Assembly: GCA_030428105.1 (NCBI GenBank)
Contig: JAUIBE010000013.1
Span: forward strand, 1 to 64,000
Origin: Gammaproteobacteria bacterium
GTDB lineage: Bacteria; Pseudomonadota; Gammaproteobacteria; Xanthomonadales; SZUA-36
Direction of reading: 5' to 3'
DNA: 64,000 bases
Shown here piece after piece: positions 39,201 to 47,814 of this stretch (the stretch's first letter is position 1; the number at the start of each line of letters is the position of its first letter). The notes below the pieces were generated by a model. That model was not told the DNA's origin. It ran no database searches and saw only the letters and a list, made by a program, of their open reading frames with translations. A program made the translations under genes and the position numbers.

Positions 39201-39803
39201 GGCCAGCGCCTGCTCGGTGGTGGCGCGGTCGGCGTGGCGGTACATCTGCACCGTCACTGTCACCGCGGTGTCAGCCGGCGTGTCTTTTTCGCTCTTCTGG
39301 CGCAGCGTGGGGCCTACCTTGAAGAAGGAGTGATACACCGTGCTGAATTGCAGGCCGTTCTCGCGGTTGCCCACCATGTCCTGCAGCGCATCCCTGCCGG
39401 CCGCGTCGGCCCACACCAGGTAACCGTTGCGCGCCACGTAATGAACCGGGGTGATGCCGCTGGACTTCAGCGCCTGCAGCCATTCGTCCTTGATTGGGCC
39501 TACGAACTGCACCACCTGCAACGATTTGCCCAGCGGCGCGTTCATCTCGAACCCGTTGGGCGAGCGAAGCAGCTCTTTCTGGGTGTCGAAGGTGTAGGCC
39601 TCGAACAAAAGCTGGTCCATGTAGCTGGCATCGCTGCCGCCCTCGGTGCTGTTGGTCTTGTAGATGGCGTACGTGCCGTACGACTCGATCAGTTCGGCAT
39701 CGGCAGGCACCCGCGCTGACTGGTCAAAAACGGCTTTCTGGGCCAGCAGGGGTGAAGAAATAATCGCGGCGAGGATCGCCACAACGATGGTGGGTGCTTT
39801 CAT
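36237..39803 (-). CDS. Large secreted subtilisin-like serine protease (S8) with fibronectin-like and C-terminal jelly-roll domains
   Basis: 1188 aa. Signal peptide to about residue 21, a propeptide-like region (about 22-260), then an S8 domain with Asp296 in VTDDGIGTG, His341 in GGHGHIN and Ser569 in SSGTSHSTPALAG; FSAGNSG holds the oxyanion Asn. A P-domain-like sandwich follows (VRIVLAYTDEAGAIG, NDLNLSVVVDG), then a fibronectin-type domain (SPGNGASNVPTDVTLMWNAS) and a C-terminal carbohydrate-binding/MAM-like sandwich (YFQDNMESGEGGWSHN). Likely acts outside the cell on proteins. No GlyGly-CTERM or T9SS tail is seen. Head of a three-gene unit with the hydrolase and the small protein. Confidence 0.92.
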   Translation of the reverse strand: MKAPTIVVAILAAIISSPLLAQKAVFDQSARVPADAELIESYGTYAIYKTNSTEGGSDASYMDQLLFEAYTFDTQKELLRSPNGFEMNAPLGKSLQVVQFVGPIKDEWLQALKSSGITPVHYVARNGYLVWADAAGRDALQDMVGNRENGLQFSTVYHSFFKVGPTLRQKSEKDTPADTAVTVTVQMYRHADRATTEQALAGLGIQLNDWSPILKFQNARFQVAVGDLQAIANLPDVYWVGEVLPRELHDEVQNQIIAGNFNGDMSGPSAPGYLAFLTGLGFSTDPADYPVVDVTDDGIGTGSTNSGDPTLHVDGSGANPTRLSYVGNCTSEANGGSIGGHGHINVSIAGGYDQRGGFPFQDPAGYQRGQGVNPFGRFAGTRIFDPAGFDLSGCGGTDSGLLKAVQDSGADIQTNSWGCSGCAGSYDDSSQAFDVAVRDADLTESGNQELIMLFSAGNSGPTSATVGTPGNGKNMITVGASENDRPSDEDGDWTDGCLIGPTGADDAMDVISFSSRGPSPGNRTKPEVIAPGTHIHGTASTNAGYSGTSVCDQYRPSGQTTFAASSGTSHSTPALAGAASLAYYWIENQLGGILTDAPTIPPSPAMMKSYMIAHPTYLSGVGANDTLPSNSQGYGQPTIGLMFDGTPKYIHDQATVFDGSGESWVWTGSAADPAKPVRIVLAYTDEAGAIGVSPQVNDLNLSVVVDGSDTYLGNNFSGQWSVTGGSADADNNYEAVYLQAGTATEIQITVDAFNIAGDGVPNQGDGTDQDFAITCYNCLQEPTFTLVAPEPVADVCAPADAEYDLTIGSLLGFTESVTLGLSAIPAGLSESFSVNPVVPPGASTLTLSNTGSGAPGEYTFDVEGLSSPSGVFKARELTLNLFDDDPAIPVLTSPGNGASNVPTDVTLMWNASAQAQTYTVEVDDDPGFGSIDFTVSVSGNSASVPQGTLFTSTTYYWRVRADNACGFSQSATFEFDTEAAPGDCGPGTDPVIYFQDNMESGEGGWSHNAPIGLDTWVLDDSDSNSAVNSWHANDIFPESDQRLVTPSIVVPAGVSALTLQFWTRFDMEESGDGCYDGGVLEYSTDGGSNWNYVNNSRLDTLPYTGPIDDGFNNPLIGLSAWCDVQPWTESVVDLTGLDGETLVFRFRLGTDATLGAGPWHIDDVVVQSCGEGPPVTLPFSHGFEEDDL

Positions 39804-39867
39804 GGGAATCCCTCAAACCTTCCAGTGGTCGCGCCACACTATACGATAGGGGCAGGCGGGATAACAA

Positions 39868-40686
39868 TCAGGAACGCTGCCACTCCCGCGGGTCCACCCG
39901 GTAATATTCCTTCAGGGTTTCAAACAGTTCGGTGTGGTGCTTCGCCATCTGGCGCGGTTTTTCAAAGAAGGTTTCGGTGGCCACGGCGAAAAACTCCGCC
40001 GGGTTGGTGGCGCCGTAGTGGTCCATGATCGAGCGCCGCCCGTGGCGCGTGTCCGCCTGCAGGTCGACAAACTCCTCGGAAAGCACCTCGGCCCAGCTTC
40101 GGTAGCTGCCCGCGCCGCCAAGAATCGGCGCGCCGTCGGCATCGCCGGTTTCGCTGTCCAGCTGGTGGGCAAATTCGTGCAACACCAGGTTCTGGCCATC
40201 AAGGAAATTCTGCGCGCCGCGCAACACGCCATCCCAGGCCAGGATTACCTTGCCCTGGCCCCACGATTCACCTAGCAGGTCGCGCGGGTTGGGGTCGACC
40301 ACGCCGGCCTCGTCCATGTCGCCGTGGTTCACCACGAAGGCGCTGGGGTAGACGATGATGTAGCGCAGCTTGGGGTACACCCCCGAGGGCCGGTTGAGAA
40401 TCAGCATGCAGGCCTCGGCGGCAATGGTCACGCGCATCTCGTCGGTAATTTCCAGCCCGCCGGCGCCGGTAAAGCGCTTCTGGTGCAGGAACTGCTTGAT
40501 CAGGCGGCGCAACTGCAGGCGCAGCGGCATCGGCAAGTTGCGGTAGATCTGGATGTTGCGCTCCAGGATCTGCACCCACTCCTCGGGAAACGGCTGCGCA
40601 ATGGCGCGCTTGAGACGGTAGGAAGGCAACCAGGCGAAAAACAGGATGGCGGCCACCGCCACCCCCAGGAACACCCAGGGATTCAT
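39868..40686 (-). CDS. MtfA-family zinc peptidase, membrane-anchored
   Basis: 272 aa. One N-terminal transmembrane helix (WVFLGVAVAAILFFAWL) precedes the M90/MtfA domain, with the zinc site LVLHEFAHQLD and a later Glu in NPAEFFAVATETFF. E. coli MtfA is cytosolic and tied to Mlc and the glucose PTS; the anchor here and the lack of PTS genes nearby make that exact role uncertain. It overlaps the upstream membrane-protein gene by four bases. Confidence 0.87.
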   Translation of the reverse strand: MNPWVFLGVAVAAILFFAWLPSYRLKRAIAQPFPEEWVQILERNIQIYRNLPMPLRLQLRRLIKQFLHQKRFTGAGGLEITDEMRVTIAAEACMLILNRPSGVYPKLRYIIVYPSAFVVNHGDMDEAGVVDPNPRDLLGESWGQGKVILAWDGVLRGAQNFLDGQNLVLHEFAHQLDSETGDADGAPILGGAGSYRSWAEVLSEEFVDLQADTRHGRRSIMDHYGATNPAEFFAVATETFFEKPRQMAKHHTELFETLKEYYRVDPREWQRS

Positions 40687-41240
40687 TTGCGCACCTTGAA
40701 GATGGGTACCTGGCCGTTAAGCGCGGCCTTTACGCCCAGCCAGTAGCCGGCGTAAGCGGCCAGGAACCAGATCCAGAATTCGCCCCGCACCTCGGGTATC
40801 CAGTACACCGGCCAGGCCAGCGCGGTAAAGAAGTTCATCAGCGAGTTGATGAAGAACGAGATCACCATGTCGAGGCTGAAATCCGCCAACTGGCGCAGGC
40901 TGTCGGCCAGGTTGCCCAGGAAGTCCCAGACTTCACCAATTTCGACGATGACAAAAGTGATGGTGGCGACCAGGCCGTAGAACCCGCCGCCAAAGGCCAG
41001 CCACTTGTTGTGCACCGGGTTGAGGCGCGGCTTCTCCTCGGCCTCTTGCTCGCCATCGGCGTTCTTCTTTTTCTTGCCGGAGCGCCGTTCAGACAGGCGC
41101 TTGACCGATTTTTCGAACGTCTTCATGTCGGTGGTGCGCTCTAGGTACTGCGAGCGAATCGCCCACCACACCATTAAGTAGGCAGCGGCGCCCACCGGGA
41201 TGCCGGCCATGAAAAACGCCTTGATGAACTCGACCAGCAT
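40683..41240 (-). CDS. Membrane protein of unknown function, paired with the MtfA-like peptidase
   Basis: 185 aa with about four hydrophobic segments: one at 5-28, one near 85-102, one near 122-145 and one near 150-170. A charged lysine-rich cytoplasmic loop (ERRSGKKKKNADGEQEAEEK) lies between the first two. ATGA overlap with the peptidase gene suggests a complex or a shared task in the inner membrane. No family recognised. Confidence 0.72.
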   Translation of the reverse strand: MLVEFIKAFFMAGIPVGAAAYLMVWWAIRSQYLERTTDMKTFEKSVKRLSERRSGKKKKNADGEQEAEEKPRLNPVHNKWLAFGGGFYGLVATITFVIVEIGEVWDFLGNLADSLRQLADFSLDMVISFFINSLMNFFTALAWPVYWIPEVRGEFWIWFLAAYAGYWLGVKAALNGQVPIFKVRK

Positions 41241-41270
41241 GAGCCTCGCGCTTGTCCCGGCAACGATGAA

Positions 41271-43091
41271 TCAGTTGGGGGAATAGAAAACCGACTCGGC
41301 CCCGGTTTCCAGCATGCGCGCGCGCACCAGCGGAATCGGCGGCCCGCCGAACGACAGGAAGGTGTCGTGAAACTCGCGCCACGCCTCGCGGCCGCCGCGG
41401 TCGGCGGTCCAGTCCTCGCGCAACTGCATGATCAGCAGCTTGCCCATGGTGTAGTTGAGGTAGGCCGGGTCGTAGGTGCCGCGCGCCGCCTGCTGGCGGG
41501 CGGTGCCCTGGTCCTGGTAGGCCTCTTCCATGAACAGGCGCTCGGATTCCTCCACGCTCATGCCCTGGGTATGCAGGCCAATGGCGGAAAGGAAACGGGC
41601 GTTACGCAGCAAGGCATTGGAAATCTGCCCGATGCGGGTTTCCGGCGAGGCGTCGCGCAGGCCGGCTTCCACCATCATTTCCTCGGTGTAATGGCCCCAG
41701 CCTTCACCGAAGGCATAGGTCACGAACACCCGGCCAAACACCCAGTCGGCGCGGTTGGCGTGGAGGAAATTGAGGAAGTGACCGGGCCACACCTCGTGCA
41801 CCGAGGTAAACAGCAGGTCGGCTTCGCCCGGCAGGTAATCGTGCTGCACTTCCTCCGACCACGCCGGGTCCGGCGGCGAGATGTAGTACACCGACGGCTG
41901 GTTTTGCTCGTAGGGGCCGGGAATGTTGATGTAGGCGAAGTTGGAACGCGCGTACGGCGGCGACTCGGCAACAAGCGCTTCCTCGGTGCCCGGAATCGAC
42001 ACCAGGTCTTTCTCAACCAGGAAGGCCCTGGTTTCTTCCAACTGGCCGCGTGCCGCCTCCACCGAACCGCCTTCCGGTTTGCGGCCGGCCATGCGTGCGA
42101 AACACCGCTGGATGGTCTCACCCGGCGAGAACTCGGCGCAGGCCTCGGCCAGCGCCTGTTGGTTACGCGCCATGTCGGCGCGGCCAATGGCCTCCAACTC
42201 TTCCAGGCTGACGTCCACCCGCTCGGTGTCGTACAGCATCTGGCTGAACAGGTCGGCGCCCAGGGCATAGTCGTCGGTGGCGGTTTCACGGTTGGAAATC
42301 AGCCAGTCGCGCAGCTCGCCCATGGCGTTGGCGGCCTCGGCGTTGGCTTCCGCGAACGCCACCTGCAGCGATGCATCGCGCACGCCAGCGAACACCTTGG
42401 GCACATCCTGCATGAAGTAGTCGGAAAGCCCGCCAAACGAGGCAATGCCGTACTCCAGCCGGGTGCGCGCCATCGGCATGCGCAGGTTGGCGCGAATCTG
42501 CGCCACCGCGCGCGGAATGCCACCGGCAAAGCGGGTGTAGGCTTCCATGCGCTTTTCCAGCGGCGCATAGTCCAGCGTGATGTAGGGGCTGGGGTCGAGC
42601 GAATCAGACATCCAGTCGAAGTAGAACGCCGGGTTGGTGTACGGCGCCTCGGCCTTCTCGCTCCAGAACAGGGCGCGATCGATCACCGCCAGCACGTACT
42701 CGCGCTGCCACAGGCCTTCCTCGTCCAGTTCATCCTCGGTGAAGCCCAGCGCTTCTTCGCGGGCTTCCTTGAGGCGGGCAATTTCGGCGTCGATGCCGGC
42801 CTGGCTCCAATCGGGCAGGATGCCGTCGTACTCGTGACGGCCCTGGAACACCGCAAACGCCGGGTGTGCCGCCAGGTGCGCCTCGATGAATTCATCGATA
42901 AAGCGATCCCACGGCGACTCGTACTCCGGCTCGGCCTCGGCGGCCTTCTTTTCATCCACCCGCTTCTGCGCGGCGGCCATCTGGTCTTCCTTGATGACCT
43001 TCACCGGCTTGTCGGTGTCCGGCATATCGCAGGCGACCAGCATCGTGCAGGCCAGAAAGCCCGCAAGAACAATCCGCATTGTAGAACTCAT
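41271..43091 (-). CDS. DUF885-family lipoprotein, putative peptidase
   Basis: 606 aa from the ATG at 43091; the open frame extends far into the upstream transporter gene but without family sequence. The N-terminus ends in LVAC, a lipobox, followed by a charged linker. The metal motif is SVHEVWPGHFLNFLH, with the second element FGEGWGHYTEEMMVE. It lies 14 bases behind the POT peptide transporter on the same strand. The pair suggests that it trims peptides in the periplasm for uptake. Paralogue of the protein at 20.6 kb; the two differ in anchoring (lipoprotein versus soluble). Confidence 0.86.
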   Translation of the reverse strand: MSSTMRIVLAGFLACTMLVACDMPDTDKPVKVIKEDQMAAAQKRVDEKKAAEAEPEYESPWDRFIDEFIEAHLAAHPAFAVFQGRHEYDGILPDWSQAGIDAEIARLKEAREEALGFTEDELDEEGLWQREYVLAVIDRALFWSEKAEAPYTNPAFYFDWMSDSLDPSPYITLDYAPLEKRMEAYTRFAGGIPRAVAQIRANLRMPMARTRLEYGIASFGGLSDYFMQDVPKVFAGVRDASLQVAFAEANAEAANAMGELRDWLISNRETATDDYALGADLFSQMLYDTERVDVSLEELEAIGRADMARNQQALAEACAEFSPGETIQRCFARMAGRKPEGGSVEAARGQLEETRAFLVEKDLVSIPGTEEALVAESPPYARSNFAYINIPGPYEQNQPSVYYISPPDPAWSEEVQHDYLPGEADLLFTSVHEVWPGHFLNFLHANRADWVFGRVFVTYAFGEGWGHYTEEMMVEAGLRDASPETRIGQISNALLRNARFLSAIGLHTQGMSVEESERLFMEEAYQDQGTARQQAARGTYDPAYLNYTMGKLLIMQLREDWTADRGGREAWREFHDTFLSFGGPPIPLVRARMLETGAESVFYSPN

Positions 43092-43105
43092 ACTTTTGTT
43101 ACCGC

Positions 43106-44614
43106 TTACTTGACGCCGTGCATCAGTTTGTTGATCAGGGGCGCCGCTACCAGGTAGACCACACCAAAGACCATGCCCAGCCAGAACAGTTGCATGTAGG
43201 TTTCGGAGTACTGGGTAATCGTGGAGCCCGCAGCGGAACCGTGTCCACCGGATGCGATCGCCGCGATGATGCCCGCAACGTACTGCGCCATGGCGATGGA
43301 AAGGAACCAGCCGCCCATCGCCAGCCCTACTTCCTTCTGGTCGGCCAGCTTGGTCACCATGCTCAGGCCAATCGGCGACAGGCACAGCTCACCAGTGGTG
43401 TGCAGCAAGTAGCACAGCGCCAGGAAGATCCACGGCACCAGGCCGGCGGCGTTTTGCATGTTGCTGATGGCGAACACCAGGATGTAGAAACCTAGCGCAA
43501 CCTGGATCAGGCCCAGGGCGAACTTGCGCGGAATGGAAGGGTTAAGACCCAGCTTCTCCAGCCGAGGCCAGGCCGCAGCCAGCACCGGGGCGAAAATCAG
43601 GATGTAGAGCGGATTGGCCGACTGGAAAATGCCGAAGCCGCCGGCCGCCCAGGTTTCCGAATCACCAATCATCGGGGTAGTAAATTCGCGGGCAAAGAAG
43701 TTGAGCGAGCTGCCGGCCTGCTCAAACAGCGCCCAGAAACAGGCGTTGGCCAGGAACAGCAGCAGCATGGCGATGTAGCGCTGCATCTGTACCTTGCCCT
43801 TCTTGGCGCCGGACACCACGAAGTACACCACCAGCAGGAGCATAATGCCGACCAGGATGTAACCCAGCACCGTGCTGGCAGTGAGCAGGAAGTACACCAC
43901 GCCGGCCAGCGCCAGGGCGGCGATGCCGACCACGAAGAAGCGGCCCCAGCCTTCCTTGCCTTCTTCAGGCCGGCCTACCTTGCCCAGTGACTTCTTGGAG
44001 AACTCGAGGAACAGGGTGGAAAGAATCATGCCGATACCGGCGGCGAAGAAGCCCCACTTCATGCCGTAGCTGGCGCCAATCCAACCGGCGGTGATCATCG
44101 GCGCGATAAAGGCGCCGAGGTTGATACCCATGTAGAAAATGGTGAAGCCCGAATCGCGCCGCACATCGCCGGGCGCGTAGAGCTGGCCAATCATGGTGGA
44201 GATGTTGGGCTTGAACAGGCCGTTACCGGCGACGATTACCGCCAGGCCCACCAGGAACCAGTTGAGGTCCTCGATCAGCAGCAGGAACAGGCCGGCCGCC
44301 ATGATGATGGCGCCCAGCAAAATCGATCGTTGATAGCCCAGGATGCGGTCGGCCACGTAACCGCCGGCGATACCGGTGGCGTACACCAGCGCGGTGTACC
44401 CGCCGTAAATCAGGCTGGCCTGTGCGTTAGCCGCCTCGCCGAGGTGGCTAAAGAACCGCTCGGCCACATAAACCGCCAGCAGGGCGCGCATGCCGTAATA
44501 GGCAAAGCGCTCCCACAGCTCGATATTGAATAGCTGCCACAGCGCCTTGGGATGGCCCATGAATTCGCCGGGTGGCAGGTCTGGTTTGTCCGTGACTTCT
44601 GTCTGTGTGTTCAC
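43106..44614 (-). CDS. POT-family proton-dependent di/tripeptide transporter
   Basis: 502 aa MFS importer from the GTG at 44614, which has GGAG ten bases upstream. FNIELWERFAYYGMRALL contains the family ExxERFxYY motif for proton coupling. YIVLVFAISNMQNAAG-type helices and LLHTTGELCLSPIGLSMVTK are further POT hallmarks. About 14 transmembrane segments. First gene of a minus-strand run with the DUF885 lipoprotein, an unknown membrane protein and the MtfA-like peptidase. Confidence 0.93.
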   Translation of the reverse strand: MNTQTEVTDKPDLPPGEFMGHPKALWQLFNIELWERFAYYGMRALLAVYVAERFFSHLGEAANAQASLIYGGYTALVYATGIAGGYVADRILGYQRSILLGAIIMAAGLFLLLIEDLNWFLVGLAVIVAGNGLFKPNISTMIGQLYAPGDVRRDSGFTIFYMGINLGAFIAPMITAGWIGASYGMKWGFFAAGIGMILSTLFLEFSKKSLGKVGRPEEGKEGWGRFFVVGIAALALAGVVYFLLTASTVLGYILVGIMLLLVVYFVVSGAKKGKVQMQRYIAMLLLFLANACFWALFEQAGSSLNFFAREFTTPMIGDSETWAAGGFGIFQSANPLYILIFAPVLAAAWPRLEKLGLNPSIPRKFALGLIQVALGFYILVFAISNMQNAAGLVPWIFLALCYLLHTTGELCLSPIGLSMVTKLADQKEVGLAMGGWFLSIAMAQYVAGIIAAIASGGHGSAAGSTITQYSETYMQLFWLGMVFGVVYLVAAPLINKLMHGVK

Positions 44615-44816
44615 TTGATCGATCTCCAGGGAATATTTTTGCGCAGGCAAGCATACCAGAGGAAAGCCCGGATTCAGCACCGATGCGGTGCACAGCCCGT
44701 CAAAAGCGGTTGATCTGGCTGGGCATAGTTCGGGCGCCGCCGCGGGGTGAGCGCCTGAAATTGCCCCGTCGGCGTGCAATAATTGTCGCCCTTTTCACGC
44801 GCGGGAACTGCAAGCT

Positions 44817-46244
44817 ATGGACTCTGGATTGGACCAATCGGCGACACAGAAATTTGTAGATGAAGTCTGGGACGATTCCATCGTTCCGGAGCTTATCGAG
44901 TACATCAAGATCCCGTGCAAATCACCTCACTTCGACCCCGACTGGGAAAAGCACGGCTACATGGAGGATGCGATCCAGCAGATCTCCGCCTGGTGCAAAG
45001 CCCAGGACATTCCGGGGCTGACCCATGAAATCGTCCGCCTGCCAGGGCGCACGCCGCTGATCTTCATGGAGATCCCGGGCGACTCGGACGACACCATCCT
45101 GCTGTATGGCCACATGGACAAGCAGCCGGAGATGACCGGCTGGGCCGATGGTATGGGGCCGTGGATCCCTGTGATGAAGGACGGCAAGCTGTACGGCCGC
45201 GGCGGCGCCGACGATGGCTACGCCGCTTACGGTTCACTCACCGCAATCATGGCGGTACAGCGTGAGAAGCTGCCGCACGCGCGCTGCGTGGTGATCATCG
45301 AGGCCTGCGAGGAGTCGGGCAGCTACGACCTGCCACACTATATTGAGCACCTGCAGGACCGCATCGGCACCCCTTCGCTGGTGATCTGCCTGGATTCCGG
45401 CGCTGGCAACTACGACCAGCTTTGGCTGACAGTGTCGCTGCGCGGCATGGCCGCCGGCACCCTGCGCGCCGATGTGCTGCGCGAAGGCGTCCACTCGGGC
45501 TACGCCTCGGGCGTGGTGCCCTCCAGCTTCCGCGTGCTGCGCCAGCTCATCAGCCGCCTGGAAGACGAAAACACCGGCCAGGTACTACCCGGCTACTTGC
45601 ACGCGGATATTCCCGAGGAGCGCATGGAGCAGGTGCGCAAGATGGCGGATGCGCTGGGCGACAGTGTTTACACGGCTTACCCCTTCGTCGATGGCGTAGG
45701 CCCGATGGGCGACGACAACGTCGAACGAATCCTCAACCGCACCTGGCGCCCGGCGCTGTCCTACACCGGCGTCGACGGCATGCCGTCGCTGGATTCGGCG
45801 GGCAACGTGCTGCGCCCGCACACCGCGCTCAAGCTTTCCATGCGCCTTCCGCCAACGGTCGAGGGTGAGGAAGCCAGCGAGAACCTGAAAGAAACCCTCG
45901 AAGCCAACCCGCCGTACGGCGCCAAAGTCAGCTTCGAGGCCGACCAGGCGGCTACCGGCTGGAATGCGCCGGCGGTGGCGCCGTGGCTGCACGAGTCACT
46001 GGATGCAGCCTCGCAATCGGCCTACGGCCCGGGCGTGATGTACATGGGCGAAGGCGGCACCATCCCGTTCATGGCCATGCTGGGCGATGCCTTCCCGCAG
46101 GCGCAGTTCATGATTACCGGCGTGCTGGGGCCAAACTCCAACGCCCACGGACCCAACGAGTTCATCCACGTGCCGTTTGCGCGCAAGCTCACCACCTGCG
46201 TGGCGCGTGTCATTGCCGACCATTACAACCGGCCGAAGGACTAG
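44817..46244 (+). CDS. M20-family metallopeptidase
   Basis: 475 aa, no signal peptide, so cytosolic. Two-zinc site residues are seen in LLYGHMDKQP (His, Asp), RGGADDGYA (bridging Asp), EACEESGS (catalytic Glu pair), CLDSGAG and a distal His in NAHGPNEF. The bacterial dimerisation lid interrupts the catalytic domain at about 215-330 (REGVHSGYASGV). Closest in pattern to carnosinase/CNDP-like dipeptidases, so peptide degradation after uptake is likely. The next gene starts immediately at its stop codon. Divergent from the peptide importer across a 202-base gap. Confidence 0.9.
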   Translation: MDSGLDQSATQKFVDEVWDDSIVPELIEYIKIPCKSPHFDPDWEKHGYMEDAIQQISAWCKAQDIPGLTHEIVRLPGRTPLIFMEIPGDSDDTILLYGHMDKQPEMTGWADGMGPWIPVMKDGKLYGRGGADDGYAAYGSLTAIMAVQREKLPHARCVVIIEACEESGSYDLPHYIEHLQDRIGTPSLVICLDSGAGNYDQLWLTVSLRGMAAGTLRADVLREGVHSGYASGVVPSSFRVLRQLISRLEDENTGQVLPGYLHADIPEERMEQVRKMADALGDSVYTAYPFVDGVGPMGDDNVERILNRTWRPALSYTGVDGMPSLDSAGNVLRPHTALKLSMRLPPTVEGEEASENLKETLEANPPYGAKVSFEADQAATGWNAPAVAPWLHESLDAASQSAYGPGVMYMGEGGTIPFMAMLGDAFPQAQFMITGVLGPNSNAHGPNEFIHVPFARKLTTCVARVIADHYNRPKD

Positions 46245-47435
46245 ATGAACCAGCGACGGCGCGATTTTCTCCAGGGCTTGCTGGGCGCGCCGATCGTTTT
46301 TGCCCGGTTCCTGCCCGCCGGCTTCGTGCCGGTGGCGCTGGCCGACGGTGGGCTGGCTGGCAAGGACGGGCTGGATGTCCTGAACGACCGCCCACTCAAC
46401 GCCGAAACCCCGGCGCACCTGCTGAACGACGACATCACGCCAACTGCGCGCATGTTCGTACGCAACAACGGCCGCCCGCCGGTAGACGTTGATCGCGACA
46501 GCTGGGCCGTATCCATCGGTGGTGAATCCGTGGTCACGCCGCGCAGCTATACCATCACCGACCTGCGCGAGCGCTTCGAGCCGGTCAGCCTGCAGTTGCT
46601 GGTCGAATGCGGCGGTAACGGCCGCGCCGAATTCCACCCGCCAACCGGCGGCAACCAGTGGACCCTGGGTGCGGTGGGCTGCCCACTGTGGCACGGCGTG
46701 CGGCTGCGCGATGTGCTGGATGACTGCGGGGTTCGCGACGATGCGGTCTACGTGGCCTACCGCGGAGCCGATACCCACCTCAGCGGAGATGCTTCCATCG
46801 ACCCCATCTCCCGCGGCGTGCCGCTGGCCAAGGCGCTGGAGGCCGAGAACATGATCGCCTGGGGCATGAACAACGCCGACCTGCACCCGATGAACGGCCA
46901 CCCGCTGCGACTGGTGATCGGCGGCTGGCCGGGGTCGGTGTCGGGCAAGTGGCTGACGGAAGTCCTGGTGCGCGACCGCATCCACGACGGCGCCAAGATG
47001 GGCGGCAGTTCTTACCGCGTGCCGTGTGAGCCCGTCGCGCCTGGCAGCAAGGTGGCCGATGAGGACATGTGCATCATCGAAGCGATGCCCGTGAAATCAC
47101 TGATTACCTCACCGCAGAGCGGCGCGCGACACGATCAAGGCAACGAGCTGCACCTGCACGGCCACGCCTGGGCCGGCGACCGCGAGGTGGCTCGCCTGGA
47201 GTGGTCAATCGACTTCGGCCAGACCTGGCAGCAGGCCGACCTGGACCGACCGGCCAACCGCCTGGCGTGGCAGAACTGGAACGCGCGCGTGACCTTCCCC
47301 TCCCCCGGCTACTACGAGGTGTGGGCCAGGGCCACCGACTCGGCCGGCGTGGCCCAGCCGATGGTGCTGCCAGGCTGGAACCCCAAGGGTTACCTCAACA
47401 ATGCCTGCCACCGGGTAGCGGTTTATGTGGCGTAA
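46245..47435 (+). CDS. Sulfite oxidase/dehydrogenase-like molybdoenzyme (SorA-like), Tat-exported
   Basis: 396 aa. The N-terminal NQRRRDFLQGLLGAP is a twin-arginine signal, so the folded molybdopterin enzyme is exported. The molybdenum-ligand cysteine is Cys122 in LLVECGGNGR, where the family consensus is closer to CAGNRR. WGMNNADLHPMNGHPLRLV and GWPGSVSGKWL are typical, and an Ig-like dimerisation domain follows (EVARLEWSIDFGQTW). A c-type cytochrome overlaps its end by 11 bases, matching the SorAB layout in which electrons go to cytochrome c. The replaced residues near the Cys make sulfite as substrate likely but not certain. Confidence 0.86.
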   Translation: MNQRRRDFLQGLLGAPIVFARFLPAGFVPVALADGGLAGKDGLDVLNDRPLNAETPAHLLNDDITPTARMFVRNNGRPPVDVDRDSWAVSIGGESVVTPRSYTITDLRERFEPVSLQLLVECGGNGRAEFHPPTGGNQWTLGAVGCPLWHGVRLRDVLDDCGVRDDAVYVAYRGADTHLSGDASIDPISRGVPLAKALEAENMIAWGMNNADLHPMNGHPLRLVIGGWPGSVSGKWLTEVLVRDRIHDGAKMGGSSYRVPCEPVAPGSKVADEDMCIIEAMPVKSLITSPQSGARHDQGNELHLHGHAWAGDREVARLEWSIDFGQTWQQADLDRPANRLAWQNWNARVTFPSPGYYEVWARATDSAGVAQPMVLPGWNPKGYLNNACHRVAVYVA

Positions 47436-47814
47436 CCGGGGTAGTGGAGCTGCGCTGATCGCGTTCCTCCTGGCGTTCCACCCGGCGTTGGCTGACAACG
47501 CTGCAGCGCAGGAGCCCTTGCCCGAAGACCCGGAAAGTGGTCTTGTTGTAGCGCCCGGCTGGGAACTGGTGCGCGCCAACTGCAGCGCCTGTCACTCCAC
47601 CCGGCTGGTGGTGCAGAATCACAAGACCCAGGCTGGCTGGGTGCACACCATTCGCTGGATGCAGGAAAAGCATGGCCTGTGGGACCTGGGGGCCAGCGAG
47701 GAAACCATCGTCAGCTACCTGGCCAGCCACTATGGAACGCAAACGCAGGCCGCCGGTTTTCGCCGGCGCCCGCTTAACCAGCCAGCGCTGGAATCAACGG
47801 AGAATGCGCCATGA
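47425..47814 (+). CDS. Periplasmic mono-heme cytochrome c, SorB-like
   Basis: 129 aa with signal peptide (AALIAFLLAFHPALA) and one heme site CSACH. GLVVAPGWELVRANCSACHS and the QAGWVHTIRWMQEKHGLW region resemble SorB subunits. Overlaps the molybdoenzyme gene and so is the presumed electron acceptor. The Met ligand is probably M in RWMQEK. Confidence 0.85.
   Translation: MWRNRGSGAALIAFLLAFHPALADNAAAQEPLPEDPESGLVVAPGWELVRANCSACHSTRLVVQNHKTQAGWVHTIRWMQEKHGLWDLGASEETIVSYLASHYGTQTQAAGFRRRPLNQPALESTENAP

Noticed and set aside
38775-39719. 314-codon plus-strand frame opposite the subtilisin-like protease
   Set aside because: Antisense to the propeptide and catalytic domain of an intact S8 protease; no start signal or domain.
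41367-43157. 596-codon plus-strand open frame opposite the DUF885 lipoprotein gene
   Set aside because: Antisense shadow of a clear family gene in GC-rich DNA; composition is Gly/His/Arg/Val-rich with no domain and it runs through the opposite gene's full length.
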